Assembly (NCBI RefSeq): GCF_001715295.1
Contig: NZ_MDKB01000001.1
Location: 1,621,695-1,685,694, forward strand
DNA length: 64,000 bases
Direction of reading: 5' to 3'
DNA from: Streptomyces griseus
GTDB taxonomy: Bacteria > Actinomycetota > Actinomycetes > Streptomycetales > Streptomycetaceae
This document shows, in pieces, positions 51,531 to 60,558 of the stretch. Position numbers and translations under genes: made by a program. Numbering within the stretch: position 1 is the first letter of the stretch; each line of letters starts with the position of its first letter. The notes below the pieces were generated by a model that had not been told where the DNA came from, did not search any database, and saw only the letters and a program-made list of their open reading frames with translations.

Positions 51531-51908
51531 TCAGGCGCCGCCGTCGGGCTTCGGCGCGAATCCGTCATGCGCGACCGGCCACATCTCGACCGGACTCCCG
51601 CTCGCCCACGGCATGTCCGCCGCGATCTCGCGGGCCCGCTCGGCCGACTCCACCTCCAGGAGGTAGAGGCTGCAGACGAACTCCTTGGCCTCCAGATACG
51701 GGCCGTCGGTGGAGAACGGGGCACCGTCCTTGTTCCGCACCAGCGACGCCTCGCTCCTGTCCCCGAGGCCATAGGCCGCGAGCAGCTCCCCGGTAGCCCG
51801 GTAGCGGGAGTTCCAGGCGTCCTGCGCCGCGATCTCCTTGTCCATGACCTCGGCCGGGATCGACGCCCACTTCTCCTCGTTGCCGTAGATCATGAGCAGG
51901 TACTTCAT
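51531..51908 (-). CDS. YciI/DGPF-domain protein
   Basis: A 125-residue YciI-related (DGPF) protein: MKYLLMIYGNEEKW at the start, STDGPYLEAKEF as the DGPF-type motif, and ESAERAREIAADMPWAS. Genes of this family usually flank ECF41/ECF42 sigma factors and are thought to belong to their regulon. Here it is a single-gene unit 7.8 kb from the ECF42-type gene (42408-43718), ending at a strong hairpin. A catalytic role is unproven. ATG 51908 is the only sensible start. Confidence 0.92.
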   Translation of the reverse strand: MKYLLMIYGNEEKWASIPAEVMDKEIAAQDAWNSRYRATGELLAAYGLGDRSEASLVRNKDGAPFSTDGPYLEAKEFVCSLYLLEVESAERAREIAADMPWASGSPVEMWPVAHDGFAPKPDGGA

Positions 51909-52315
51909 GTCAGCCCTCAGCCTCCTCGGGCCCCACGCGCGACGACCCGGACGAATATGTGAAGTCCGGTGGAAGTTGATCGGCCGGATCACGCTACTCA
52001 CCGTACGAAAGGCCACTGTACGAGATCCGGCCACCACACCCGGGGTCCGCGCAGGGCGTGCCGGTACACCGTGCGCACCCCGGCAACCTGCGGCTTGAAC
52101 GTGACCCCGGCACGGCCGGAGACCGGTCGCGGCGACGAGCCGGCCACGACACGCTCCGCCCGGGACCCACACACCGGGACGACGCCCCCCACCGGAGCCA
52201 CCGCGACCGGCCCGCCCGGCGGGAACCCGGGTCCGCACCGTGGAAGACGCCCGCCACGACGCCCACGGACACCATAGGAGCCACCGGTACCAACCCGCGC
52301 TCACAGGAGGCAGAT
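51909..52315. other. Divergent intergenic region
   Basis: 407 bp between the YciI-like and P450 genes. It holds the rightward cluster element at 52235-52253; I saw no other defined structure. Confidence 0.55.
52235..52253 (+). promoter_or_regulatory. Cluster element (site for P450 2)
   Basis: GCACCGTGGAAGACGCCCG, 62 bp before GTG 52316. Confidence 0.7.
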
Positions 52316-53551
52316 GTGGACGACGAGCCGCTCATCGTCATCGATCCGGCCGGCACCGACATCCACGGCGAGGCGACCCGGATCCGGGCCCGCGGGCCGG
52401 TCACCCGGGTACTGCTGCCAGGCGGAGTCGAGGCCTGGTCGGTGACCGGCTACCACGCCGCCCGGCAGGTCCTGGCGGACGAGCGGTTCGCCAAGAACGC
52501 CCGCCGGCACTGGCCGGCCTACACCGAAGGCACCCTCGGCCCGGACTTCCCCCTGATCGTCTGGGCCCGGATGGACAACATGTCCACCGCCGACGGCGAG
52601 CCCCACGCCCGCCAACGCCGCCTCGTCGCCGGGGCGTTCAGCCCAGGGCGGATCGCCATGCTCCGACCGCGGGTCCAGCGGATCGTCACACGCGCGCTGG
52701 ACGAACTGGCCGACCACGCGGCCGACCGGCCGGGCCGGCCGGTCGACCTCAAGACGCAGTACGCACACCCGGTGGCGGCACGGGTGATCGGCGAACTGCT
52801 CGGTGTGCCCGAAGGCGACCCCGACGGCATCCTGGATCGCGCCGGGTACGTCGAGCCGAACCCGCAGAAGGCGGCCGTGGAGTTCGCCTCCCTGCGCAGC
52901 AAGATCGAGGCCCTGGTCGCGCACAAACGCCGGGAACCGGGGGAGGACCTGATCAGCGACCTGGTCGCCGCCCAGCCCAGCGGGTGCCCGGTGACCGGGG
53001 CGGACAGCGGGTCCGACGCCGAACTGGTCGGCCTGGCACAGCTGATGCTCAACACCGGCGCCGAACCGGCCAGAAACCTCATCACGAACGCCGCGCTCGC
53101 GCTCCTGACCCGGCCCGGCCAGCGCACCCTGGCAGAGAGCGGCGAAGTGGACTGGGACGACGTCGTGGAGGAGACCCTGCGCACCGACGCCCCGGTCGCA
53201 CACCTGCCGTTCCGGTTCGCGACGCAGGACGTCACGATCGGCGGCGTGACCATCTCCCGGGGCGACCCGGTGGTGGTCGGGTACGCCGCGACCGGCCGCG
53301 ACCCCGAGCTGCACGGCGACGCAGCGGGGGAGTTCGACGCCCGGCACACGGACAAACGGCACGTGGCGTTCGGCCACGGCGTCCACCGGTGCGTCGGCCC
53401 GGCACTGACCCGGATGGAGGTGCGCATCGCGATCGAGGAGCTGTTCACACGCTTCTCCCGGCTGCGCCTCGCGGTGGACCCCGGCGAACTCGCCGGCCAG
53501 GGCACCTTCATCATGAACGGCCGACGCGAGCTGCCGGTCCACCTCCGATGA
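52316..53551 (+). CDS. Cytochrome P450 with altered I-helix (2)
   Basis: A 411-residue bacterial class I P450. The heme loop is FGHGVHRCVGPALTRME (Cys359) and the K-helix ETLR is at 286-289. The I-helix that normally reads AGxE/D-T/S reads NTGAEPARN (Gly248, Glu250, Pro251), so the conserved Thr is replaced by Pro. This occurs in P450s that use substrate-assisted proton delivery or catalyse unusual reactions. GTG 52316 is 5 bp after AGGAGG. It is a single-gene unit with a cluster element 62 bp upstream. The substrate could be a carrier-bound amino acid or the core. Confidence 0.93.
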   Translation: MDDEPLIVIDPAGTDIHGEATRIRARGPVTRVLLPGGVEAWSVTGYHAARQVLADERFAKNARRHWPAYTEGTLGPDFPLIVWARMDNMSTADGEPHARQRRLVAGAFSPGRIAMLRPRVQRIVTRALDELADHAADRPGRPVDLKTQYAHPVAARVIGELLGVPEGDPDGILDRAGYVEPNPQKAAVEFASLRSKIEALVAHKRREPGEDLISDLVAAQPSGCPVTGADSGSDAELVGLAQLMLNTGAEPARNLITNAALALLTRPGQRTLAESGEVDWDDVVEETLRTDAPVAHLPFRFATQDVTIGGVTISRGDPVVVGYAATGRDPELHGDAAGEFDARHTDKRHVAFGHGVHRCVGPALTRMEVRIAIEELFTRFSRLRLAVDPGELAGQGTFIMNGRRELPVHLR

Positions 53552-53677
53552 GCCCCGCCCCCAGCTGACACAGCGCCACAACCGGCCGCCCCCACCACCC
53601 CGGCAACACGGCGGAAGAGGCCGCCGCCGGGCAGGTGAACAGGGCCGGCCGGAACCCCCGGGCCCGCGATCACACCC

Positions 53678-53696
53678 GCACTCCAGGAGATGCCGC
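53678..53696 (+). promoter_or_regulatory. Cluster element (site for NRPS operon)
   Basis: GCACTCCAGGAGATGCCGC, 124 bp before ATG 53821. Confidence 0.65.
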
Positions 53697-53820
53697 CGGT
53701 GGACGCGGATCGCCATTGTGGAGGCAGCAAGCCGCTCGCCGCGCACCGGAGCCCCGACGCGACAGGGCCTGCGGCCCCTTTGAAACCCCCGCACTGCCGA
53801 GCGACCGATGGAGGCTGTCC

Positions 53821-56800
53821 ATGACCGACCCCGCGTACCGGCATGCGCCGGCGACCGACGTACAGCAAGGCCTGTGGCTGCTGCGTGCGCTCGGTCAGGA
53901 GCCGGCACCGCGAAGCCGGACCTACCGGGTGGTCGGCGACCTGGACGTGACGGCGCTGGCCGCGGCATGGCGGTCCCTCGCGGACCGGCACCCGCAACTG
54001 CGGTCGGCACTGGTGCTGCGGGACGGCAAGCCGGCACAAAGGATCTGGACCCGTCCCGGGACGCGGACCTTCCAGCTCCGCGAGGCGGACAGCGCACCCG
54101 CCGGCCAGGAGGAGCCACAGCCGGCCGGCAGCGGATCCGACCCGGCCGGCGTGCCGGAAGCACGGATGACGGTCACCCACCGCGGACCGAAGGAGCACCA
54201 CGTCCGGCTGGAAGTCCCCACCGCCTTCGCCGACGAGGACTTCCTGGACACGCTGATCGAAGAACTGACCGAACTGTGCACCACAGAAACACGACGGACC
54301 CCCCACAGCGGAGAAACACCCGCGGAACCCGAACCCCCCGACGCACTGGCCTGGTGGGTCCACACACTGACCCCGCTGCCGAGCGAACTTCCGCTGCCCG
54401 CGGACCGTCCACGTCCGGACCGCCCCTCGGGGCGCTGGGGCACGGTCAGCGCCCCGGCCGACCCGGAACTCGGCCACGCCGTCACACACCGCGCCCGAGC
54501 CGGCCGCAGCAGCCCGCACATCGTGATGCTCACCGCCTTCCAGATCCTCCTGCACCGCTACACCGGAGGCGACCGGGTCGCAGTCGCCGTACCGGTCCCG
54601 CAGGGCAGGACGGGCACAGCCACGAACGTCCTGATCCTGCCGGCCGACATCGAGCCCGGGCACAGCTTCCACGACATCCTCGAGCGCGGCACGGCACTGG
54701 CCGCCCAGGCGATGGCCCGGCGAACCGTACCGCTGGCACGCGTCCTCGGAGCGCTGCCGGTCGTCCGCGACGCACGACGCGTCCCCCTGGGCGATGTCGT
54801 GTTCGACTACCGGCGAGGGCCCCGGCCGCTCCTGACGATCCCCGGCGCCGTCGTCGAACCCTGCCCCGAACACCGCGGGCCCGCACCGGCCGACCTGGTC
54901 CTGCGCATCGACGACAGCGCCGACGGACCGGCCACCACCCTGCTGTACGACGCGGACCAGTTCGAACCGCGGACCGCGCGGATGATCCTGCGCCAGTTCC
55001 GTACCCTGCTCCGGCACGCCGCCCGGGCCCCGGACACCACCGTCGGTGAACTGGCCCTCGACAGCCCCGGCGAAACGGCACGCGCCGCCGACGAGAGCGA
55101 CCGAAGAGCCGACGACGGCGCACCCGGACACACGATCGTCGACACGATCAGCAGCCGCGCCTCGCAGGACCCGGACGCGACAGCCGTCGACGGCCCCGAC
55201 GGCACGCTCACCTACCGCGCCTTGTACACCACCGCGACACAGGTCGCCCACGACCTGCGGGCCGCCGGGGTACGGGCCGGTGATCCGGTCGTGGTCCGGC
55301 TGCCCGTAGGAGTGCGCCAGTACGCCGCCCTGCTCGGCGTGCTGGCGGCCGGCGCACACCTGTGCTGGCTCGGGACCGCCGACAACGGAGACCGCGGCCG
55401 GGCCGTCCTCGACGCGCTGAAACCGGCCGCGATCCTGACACCCCCGGGAACGGGAACGACCACGACCCCACAAGCCGCCACCCCGGGCCCCGACCCGCTC
55501 CTGGACCACTACCGCACGACCGGCGGCCACCTCGTCACCGTGGCAGAACCCCACCCGGCACCCCACGCCGGCACCCCCGCCCCGCCCCCACCGCCGAACC
55601 TCACCGACCGCGCCTACGTCGCCTTCACCTCCGGCACCACCGGCACCCCCAAAGGCATCGCGCACACGCACGCCGCCCTCGCACAGTTCACCGCGTGGAT
55701 GGCCACCGAGTTCGGCCTCGGCCCCGGCGTACGCGTCGCCCAATGGGTGGCCGCCGAACACGACCCCGCCCTGGCCGAGACGTTCGCAGCGCTCGGATCG
55801 GGCGCCACCCTGTGCCCGGTCCCCGAAAAGATCCGCGCCCACCCCGAACGCCTCCTGGACTGGCTGGCCACCGAACGCATCGGCGTACTCCAGACCGTAC
55901 CCAGCTTCGCCCGCGAACTGCTCCGCGTCCTCACCGAGCGCCGCTCCGCCGAAGAACTGGGCACACTCAGCACCCTGCTGCTGATGGGCGAGGCACTGCC
56001 CGGCGAACTCGCCGACGGACTGCTGGCCGCGCTGCCCCTGGTACGCATCGCCAACCTCTACGGCCCCACCGAGACCGTCGCCGCGACCTGGCACCCGGTC
56101 CACCGGCGCCCCGCCCACGGCACCGGCGCCCCCCACACCACCCCAGCCGGCACATCGGCGAAACCCGCCACCGCCCCGGTCCCCATCGGCCGCCCCATCC
56201 CCGGCCGCGGCATCCTCGTCGTCGACGAAGCGGACCGCCTCTGCCCCGCCGGCGTCACCGGCGAACTGGTCGTCACCGGCCCCTACGTCGCCGACGGCTA
56301 CCTCGCCGACCACGACCACCCCGCCTTCACCCGCCTCCCGTCCCTCGACACCCCCTGCTACCGCACCGGCGACCTCGCCCGCCGCCGCCCCGACGGCACC
56401 CTCGAATACCGCGGCCGCAAGGACAGCCAGATCAAGCTCTACGGCAGCCGACTGGAACTCACCGACGTCGAAGCGGCCCTGGCCGGCCACCCCACCGTCG
56501 CCGACTGCGCCGTCGTCGCCGGCGCCGACCGCGACGGCCTGGCCGCCCGCCTGGTGATCTGCGTCGTCCCCCACCACTCACCCGACGGCACACCCCACGG
56601 CTCACCCGGCGAGTGGCGCACCCACCTGCGCCGGCGCTTCGGCCACTCGCTGCTCCCGGCCCTGTACCGCACCCTGGACCGTCTCCCGCGCACCGTCACC
56701 GGCAAGGTCGACCGCCCCCGACTGGCGCGCACTGTTGCCGCCGCCGAACGCGACGCGGCGGCCCGGCGCCCCGCGACCGGAACCGAGACGGACCTCGCCG

Positions 56801-56997
56801 CGATCTGGGCGGACCTGCTCGGCACGCCGCCGGCCCACGCCGACCAGAGCTTCTTCGCCCTCGGCGGCACCTCCCTGCTGGTCCCGCCCATGCTGCACCA
56901 GGTGCACCGGCGCCTCGCGGCCGACGTGACCGTCCCCCAGTTCTACGCACATCAGAGCCTGGCGGCTCTGGCAGCCCTGGTCGACCGAACCCGATGA
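53821..56997 (+). CDS. NRPS: degenerate C domain, adenylation domain, PCP (beta-tyrosine activating)
   Basis: 1058 residues. Residues 1-430 keep the condensation fold (TDVQQGLWLLRAL, then IVMLTAFQILLHRYTGGDRV), but HHxxxD is lost (VPTAFADEDF). The adenylation domain spans about 438-965, with FTSGTTGTPKG (about 600), NLYGPTETVA, YRTGDLARR and RTVTGKVDR. Aligning motifs to PheA positions gives the code D-P-A-Q-L-M-L-A-A-K. As I remember it, the beta-tyrosine enzyme SgcC1 has DPAQLMLIAK, one change away. A PCP follows (FFALGGTSLL, Ser about 1017). ATG 53821 follows GGAGG. It is adjacent to the aminomutase, and carrier loading of beta-tyrosine is inferred. Confidence 0.92.
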   Translation: MTDPAYRHAPATDVQQGLWLLRALGQEPAPRSRTYRVVGDLDVTALAAAWRSLADRHPQLRSALVLRDGKPAQRIWTRPGTRTFQLREADSAPAGQEEPQPAGSGSDPAGVPEARMTVTHRGPKEHHVRLEVPTAFADEDFLDTLIEELTELCTTETRRTPHSGETPAEPEPPDALAWWVHTLTPLPSELPLPADRPRPDRPSGRWGTVSAPADPELGHAVTHRARAGRSSPHIVMLTAFQILLHRYTGGDRVAVAVPVPQGRTGTATNVLILPADIEPGHSFHDILERGTALAAQAMARRTVPLARVLGALPVVRDARRVPLGDVVFDYRRGPRPLLTIPGAVVEPCPEHRGPAPADLVLRIDDSADGPATTLLYDADQFEPRTARMILRQFRTLLRHAARAPDTTVGELALDSPGETARAADESDRRADDGAPGHTIVDTISSRASQDPDATAVDGPDGTLTYRALYTTATQVAHDLRAAGVRAGDPVVVRLPVGVRQYAALLGVLAAGAHLCWLGTADNGDRGRAVLDALKPAAILTPPGTGTTTTPQAATPGPDPLLDHYRTTGGHLVTVAEPHPAPHAGTPAPPPPPNLTDRAYVAFTSGTTGTPKGIAHTHAALAQFTAWMATEFGLGPGVRVAQWVAAEHDPALAETFAALGSGATLCPVPEKIRAHPERLLDWLATERIGVLQTVPSFARELLRVLTERRSAEELGTLSTLLLMGEALPGELADGLLAALPLVRIANLYGPTETVAATWHPVHRRPAHGTGAPHTTPAGTSAKPATAPVPIGRPIPGRGILVVDEADRLCPAGVTGELVVTGPYVADGYLADHDHPAFTRLPSLDTPCYRTGDLARRRPDGTLEYRGRKDSQIKLYGSRLELTDVEAALAGHPTVADCAVVAGADRDGLAARLVICVVPHHSPDGTPHGSPGEWRTHLRRRFGHSLLPALYRTLDRLPRTVTGKVDRPRLARTVAAAERDAAARRPATGTETDLAAIWADLLGTPPAHADQSFFALGGTSLLVPPMLHQVHRRLAADVTVPQFYAHQSLAALAALVDRTR

Positions 56998-57022
56998 ACT
57001 CCGGTCGACCGAACCCGATGAA
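56979..57022 (+). repeat. 20-bp direct repeat at NRPS/aminomutase junction
   Basis: GGTCGACCGAACCCGATGAA occurs at 56979-56998 and again at 57003-57022, separated by CTCC. The first copy encodes the last residues of the NRPS and its stop; the second lies between the genes. The period is 24 bp. It looks like a recent tandem duplication that moved the aminomutase ribosome site away from the NRPS stop. Confidence 0.9.
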
Positions 57023-57032
57023 GGAGTACCCC

Positions 57033-58637
57033 GTGCCCACCACCCCCATCAGCGATCCGGCCGTCCTGGACGGCGAGACGCTCGACATCCCTGCCGTGCG
57101 CCGCGTGGCCGAACAGCACGCCGAGGTGACACTGACACCCCAGTCGCTGGCCAAGGCCGGCAAGAGCCGCGCCGTGTTCGAGGACGTGGTCCGCGCCGGC
57201 ACCCCCGTCTACGGCGTCACCACCGGCTACGGCGAGATGATCTACATGCTCGTCGACCCCTCGCGGGAGACCGAACTGCAGACCAACCTCGTCCGCAGCC
57301 ACAGCGCCGGCGTCGGCCCCTTCTTCCCCCACGACCAGGCACGCGCGATCCTCACCGCACGCCTCAACGCCCTGGCGAAAGGCTACTCGGCGGTCCGGCC
57401 GGAGATCCTGGAACGACTGGCCCTGTACCTGAACTCCGACCTGATACCGGCGATCCCGGAGATCGGCTCACTGGGCGCCAGCGGAGACCTGGCCCCGCTG
57501 GCGCACGTCGCCTCCACCGTCATCGGTGAGGGCTACTTCCTCGGCCCCGACGGCCCACGGCCGGTGGCCCCGGTGCTCCGCTCGCTCGGGATCACACCGC
57601 TGGAACTGAAGTTCAAGGAAGGCCTGGCACTGATCAACGGCACCTCGGCGATGACCGGGCTGGGCGCGCTGATCGTCGACCGGTCCCTGGAACAGGTGCG
57701 GCACGCCGAGATCGGCTCGGCGCTGCTGGTGGAAGCGATGCGCGGGTCGATGGGACCCTTCCAGCCCGAAGGCCACGACATCGCCCGCCCGCACCCCGGC
57801 CAGATCGACACCGCGGCGAACATGCGGTCCCTGCTGCGCGGCAGCGCGCTCACCGTCGAACACTCCGACCTGCGCCGTCAGGTCGCCGCGGCCAAGGACG
57901 ACGGGGACGTCACCCGCACCGAGATCTATCTGCAGAAAGCCTATTCGCTGCGGGCCATGCCGCAGGTGCTCGGCAGTGTCCGGGACACCCTCACGCACGC
58001 CACCGCCCGCGTGCAGACCGAACTCAACTCCGCGAACGACAACCCCCTGTTCTTCGAGGACCACGAGGTCTTCCACGGCGCGAACTTCCACGGCCAGCCG
58101 GTGGCCTTCGTGATGGACTTCACCACGATCGCCCTCACCCAGCTCGGCGTCCTGGCCGAGCGGCAGCTCAACCGGGTCCTCAACCGGCACCTGAGCTACG
58201 GCCTGCCGGAGTTCCTGGTAGCCGGCGACCCCGGTCTGAGCAGCGGGTACGCCGGGGCGCAGTATCCGGCCACGGCACTGGTCGCCGAGAACCGGACGAT
58301 CGGCCCGGCCAGCACCCAGAGCGTGCCGTCCAACGGCGACAACCAGGACATCGTCAGCATGGGCCTGATCGCTGCCCGAAACGCCCGGCGGGTGCTGGCC
58401 AACAACCAGTACATCCTGGCCGTGCAGTTCCTGGCCGCCGCCTCGGCCGTGGACGTCTCCGGGCGCTACGACGGCCTGGGACCGGCCGGCCGCGCCACCT
58501 ACGACGCCGTGCGCTCGCTCGTGCCGCCGCTGAATCAGGACCGGTACATGGCCGACGACATCGAGACCGTCGCCGCCGCCCTGACCCGCGGGGAGTTCAT
58601 CACCGCCGTCGAGGACTGCGGCGTACAACTGCGCTGA
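57033..58637 (+). CDS. MIO-dependent tyrosine 2,3-aminomutase (SgcC4-like)
   Basis: 534 residues of the aromatic ammonia-lyase/aminomutase family. The MIO cofactor forms from Ala149-Ser150-Gly151 in GSLGASGDLAPLAH. Tyr60 lies in VYGVTTGYGEMIY, and NSANDNPLFF and QSVPSNGDNQD are also present. The strings GYGEMIYM and LVRSHSAGVGP resemble SgcC4-type tyrosine aminomutases more than histidine or phenylalanine lyases. It converts alpha-tyrosine to beta-tyrosine, supplying the NRPS just upstream. GTG 57033 is 6 bp after AAGGAG; ATG 57018 would put the ribosome site inside the gene. It is 35 bp after the NRPS stop. Confidence 0.95.
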   Translation: MPTTPISDPAVLDGETLDIPAVRRVAEQHAEVTLTPQSLAKAGKSRAVFEDVVRAGTPVYGVTTGYGEMIYMLVDPSRETELQTNLVRSHSAGVGPFFPHDQARAILTARLNALAKGYSAVRPEILERLALYLNSDLIPAIPEIGSLGASGDLAPLAHVASTVIGEGYFLGPDGPRPVAPVLRSLGITPLELKFKEGLALINGTSAMTGLGALIVDRSLEQVRHAEIGSALLVEAMRGSMGPFQPEGHDIARPHPGQIDTAANMRSLLRGSALTVEHSDLRRQVAAAKDDGDVTRTEIYLQKAYSLRAMPQVLGSVRDTLTHATARVQTELNSANDNPLFFEDHEVFHGANFHGQPVAFVMDFTTIALTQLGVLAERQLNRVLNRHLSYGLPEFLVAGDPGLSSGYAGAQYPATALVAENRTIGPASTQSVPSNGDNQDIVSMGLIAARNARRVLANNQYILAVQFLAAASAVDVSGRYDGLGPAGRATYDAVRSLVPPLNQDRYMADDIETVAAALTRGEFITAVEDCGVQLR

Positions 58638-58691
58638 CACCGGCGTCCTCCACCCCCGGACCCGGCGGACCGACAGGAAGGCAGGACAGCA

Positions 58692-60221
58692 ATGGCCACT
58701 CGGCCGATGACCGGCGAGGAGTACGTGGAAAGCCTTCGCGACGCCCGCGAGGTCTACGTATACGGCGAACGGGTCAAGGACGTCACCACGCACCCGGCGT
58801 TCCACAACCCGGTGCGCATGACCGCCCGGCTCTACGACGCCCTGCACGACGACCGCTACCGCGACGTCCTGACCTGCCCGGTCGACGGTGGCGGCGACGG
58901 GTACACCCACCGCTTCTTCACCACGCCGCGCAGCGCCGAGGACCTGGTCGCCGCGCAGGGCGCGATCGCGGCCTGGGCCCGGCTCAGCTACGGCTGGATG
59001 GGCCGCAGCCCCGACTACAAGGCCTCCTTCCTCGGCACCCTCGGCGCCAACGCCGACTTCTACGGGGACTACGCCGACAACGCCCGGCGCTGGTACCGCG
59101 AGTCGCAGGAGAAGGTCCTGTTCTGGAACCACGCCATCGTGCATCCGCCGGTGGACCGGGACCGGCCGCCGGACGAGGTCGCCGACGTGTTCGTGCACGT
59201 CGAGGCCGAGACCGACGCGGGACTCGTGGTCAGCGGCGCCAAGGTGGTGGCCACCGGCTCCGCGCTCGCCCACTACAACTTCATCGCGCACTACGGACTG
59301 CCGATCCGCAAGCGGGAGTTCGCCCTGGTGGCCACCGTCCCGATGGACGCCCCCGGCGTGAAGCTGATCTGCCGCCCCTCCTACACCGCGACCGCGGCCG
59401 TGGCCGGCAGCCCCTTCGACTACCCGCTGTCCTCACGGCTGGACGAGAACGACACGATCCTCGTGATGGACAAGGTGCTGATCCCCTGGGAGAACGTCTT
59501 CATCTACGGGGACCTGGGCAAGGTACAGATGTTCACCGCCCGCTCCGGCTTCCCCGAGCGGTTCACCTTCCACGGCTGCATCCGGCTCGCGGTGAAGCTG
59601 GAGTTCCTGGCCGGCCTGCTGTCCAAGGCACTGCAGGTCACCGGCGTGCGGGACTTCCGCGGCGTGCAGAGCCGGCTGGGGGAGGTACTGGCCTGGCGGA
59701 ACCTGTTCTGGGGGCTGGCCGACGCGGCCGCGCGCAACCCGGTGCCGTGGAAGGACGGAGCGGTCCTGCCCAACGGGGACTACGGGATGGCCTACCGGTG
59801 GTTCATGCAGGTCGGCTACCCGAGGATCCGGGAGATCATCCTGCAGGACGTGGCCAGCGGGCTGATCTACGTCCCCTCCAGCGCCGAGGACTTCCGCAAC
59901 CCGCAGACACGGCCCTACCTGGACAAGTACGTCCGCGGCTCCGGCGGGACCACGTCCATGGAGCGGGTCAAACTCATGAAACTGCTGTGGGACGCCATCG
60001 GCAGCGAGTTCGGCAGCCGGCACGAACTGTACGAGCGCAACTACTCGGGCAACCACGAGAACACCCGGGTCGAGCTGTACGCGAGCCAACTGGCCTCCGG
60101 CCAGCTGGCCGGCTACGAGAAGTTCGCCGAGCAGTGCATGTCCGAGTACGACCTGGACGGCTGGACGGTCCCGGACCTGGAGTCCTTCCCCGACCTCAAG
60201 AACCTGATCAACCGGCCCTGA
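58692..60221 (+). CDS. FAD-dependent two-component 3-hydroxylase (HpaB/SgcC family)
   Basis: A 509-residue oxygenase component of the 4-hydroxyphenylacetate 3-hydroxylase family. Visible features are [20 protein letters not shown] at the start, the ACAD-type fold with [16 protein letters not shown] and [17 protein letters not shown], and [16 protein letters not shown] near the end. SgcC in C-1027 3-hydroxylates the ring of carrier-bound beta-tyrosine, which is the likely reaction here, with FADH2 from the reductase at 2513. It starts at ATG 58692, 54 bp after the aminomutase stop, the third gene of the NRPS operon. Confidence 0.95.
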   Translation: MATRPMTGEEYVESLRDAREVYVYGERVKDVTTHPAFHNPVRMTARLYDALHDDRYRDVLTCPVDGGGDGYTHRFFTTPRSAEDLVAAQGAIAAWARLSYGWMGRSPDYKASFLGTLGANADFYGDYADNARRWYRESQEKVLFWNHAIVHPPVDRDRPPDEVADVFVHVEAETDAGLVVSGAKVVATGSALAHYNFIAHYGLPIRKREFALVATVPMDAPGVKLICRPSYTATAAVAGSPFDYPLSSRLDENDTILVMDKVLIPWENVFIYGDLGKVQMFTARSGFPERFTFHGCIRLAVKLEFLAGLLSKALQVTGVRDFRGVQSRLGEVLAWRNLFWGLADAAARNPVPWKDGAVLPNGDYGMAYRWFMQVGYPRIREIILQDVASGLIYVPSSAEDFRNPQTRPYLDKYVRGSGGTTSMERVKLMKLLWDAIGSEFGSRHELYERNYSGNHENTRVELYASQLASGQLAGYEKFAEQCMSEYDLDGWTVPDLESFPDLKNLINRP

Positions 60222-60558
60222 CACCACGACGCGCCGGCCGGGGAGCCGCACCGACGGCACGCACGCGCCCTCGCGGCCCGAACTGCCCGGCCGCGCCCAC
60301 GGCGGCGCGGCCGGGCAGCAGCGCGCGATGTCCGGTTCTCCGGGACGGCTCCGACCCATGGGTGGGAGCGTCCACCCCGGGCGCCCGAACGGTGAGGAGT
60401 CCGGAGGACAACCCGCAGGACCGGTCCGAACGATTCCCCCGGGCCGCGGAAACCGGCATGCCGGAGCATGTCCTGATCCGCGCTTCGGCTCCGACCGACA
60501 GGTATAGGAAGAGGACAGCGCCGACGGGTGCTGCCCAACGGAAGAAGAGAGAACCCTC
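60222..60558. other. Intergenic region before BBE oxidase 3
   Basis: 337 bp. It contains the hairpin at 60283-60318. No copy of the cluster element was found before the BBE gene. Confidence 0.6.
60283..60318 (+). terminator. 15-bp hairpin after the hydroxylase gene
   Basis: Arms 60283-60297 (CTGCCCGGCCGCGCC) and 60304-60318 are exact complements with a 6-nt loop, 61 bp after the hydroxylase stop. Confidence 0.85.

Noticed and set aside
52519..56577. 1352-codon open frame opposite the P450 and NRPS
   Set aside because: Antisense shadow spanning two well-supported genes.
55362..57032. N-terminal extension of the aminomutase frame back into the NRPS
   Set aside because: Pro/Arg-rich shadow; GTG 57033 with a ribosome site matches the usual family start.
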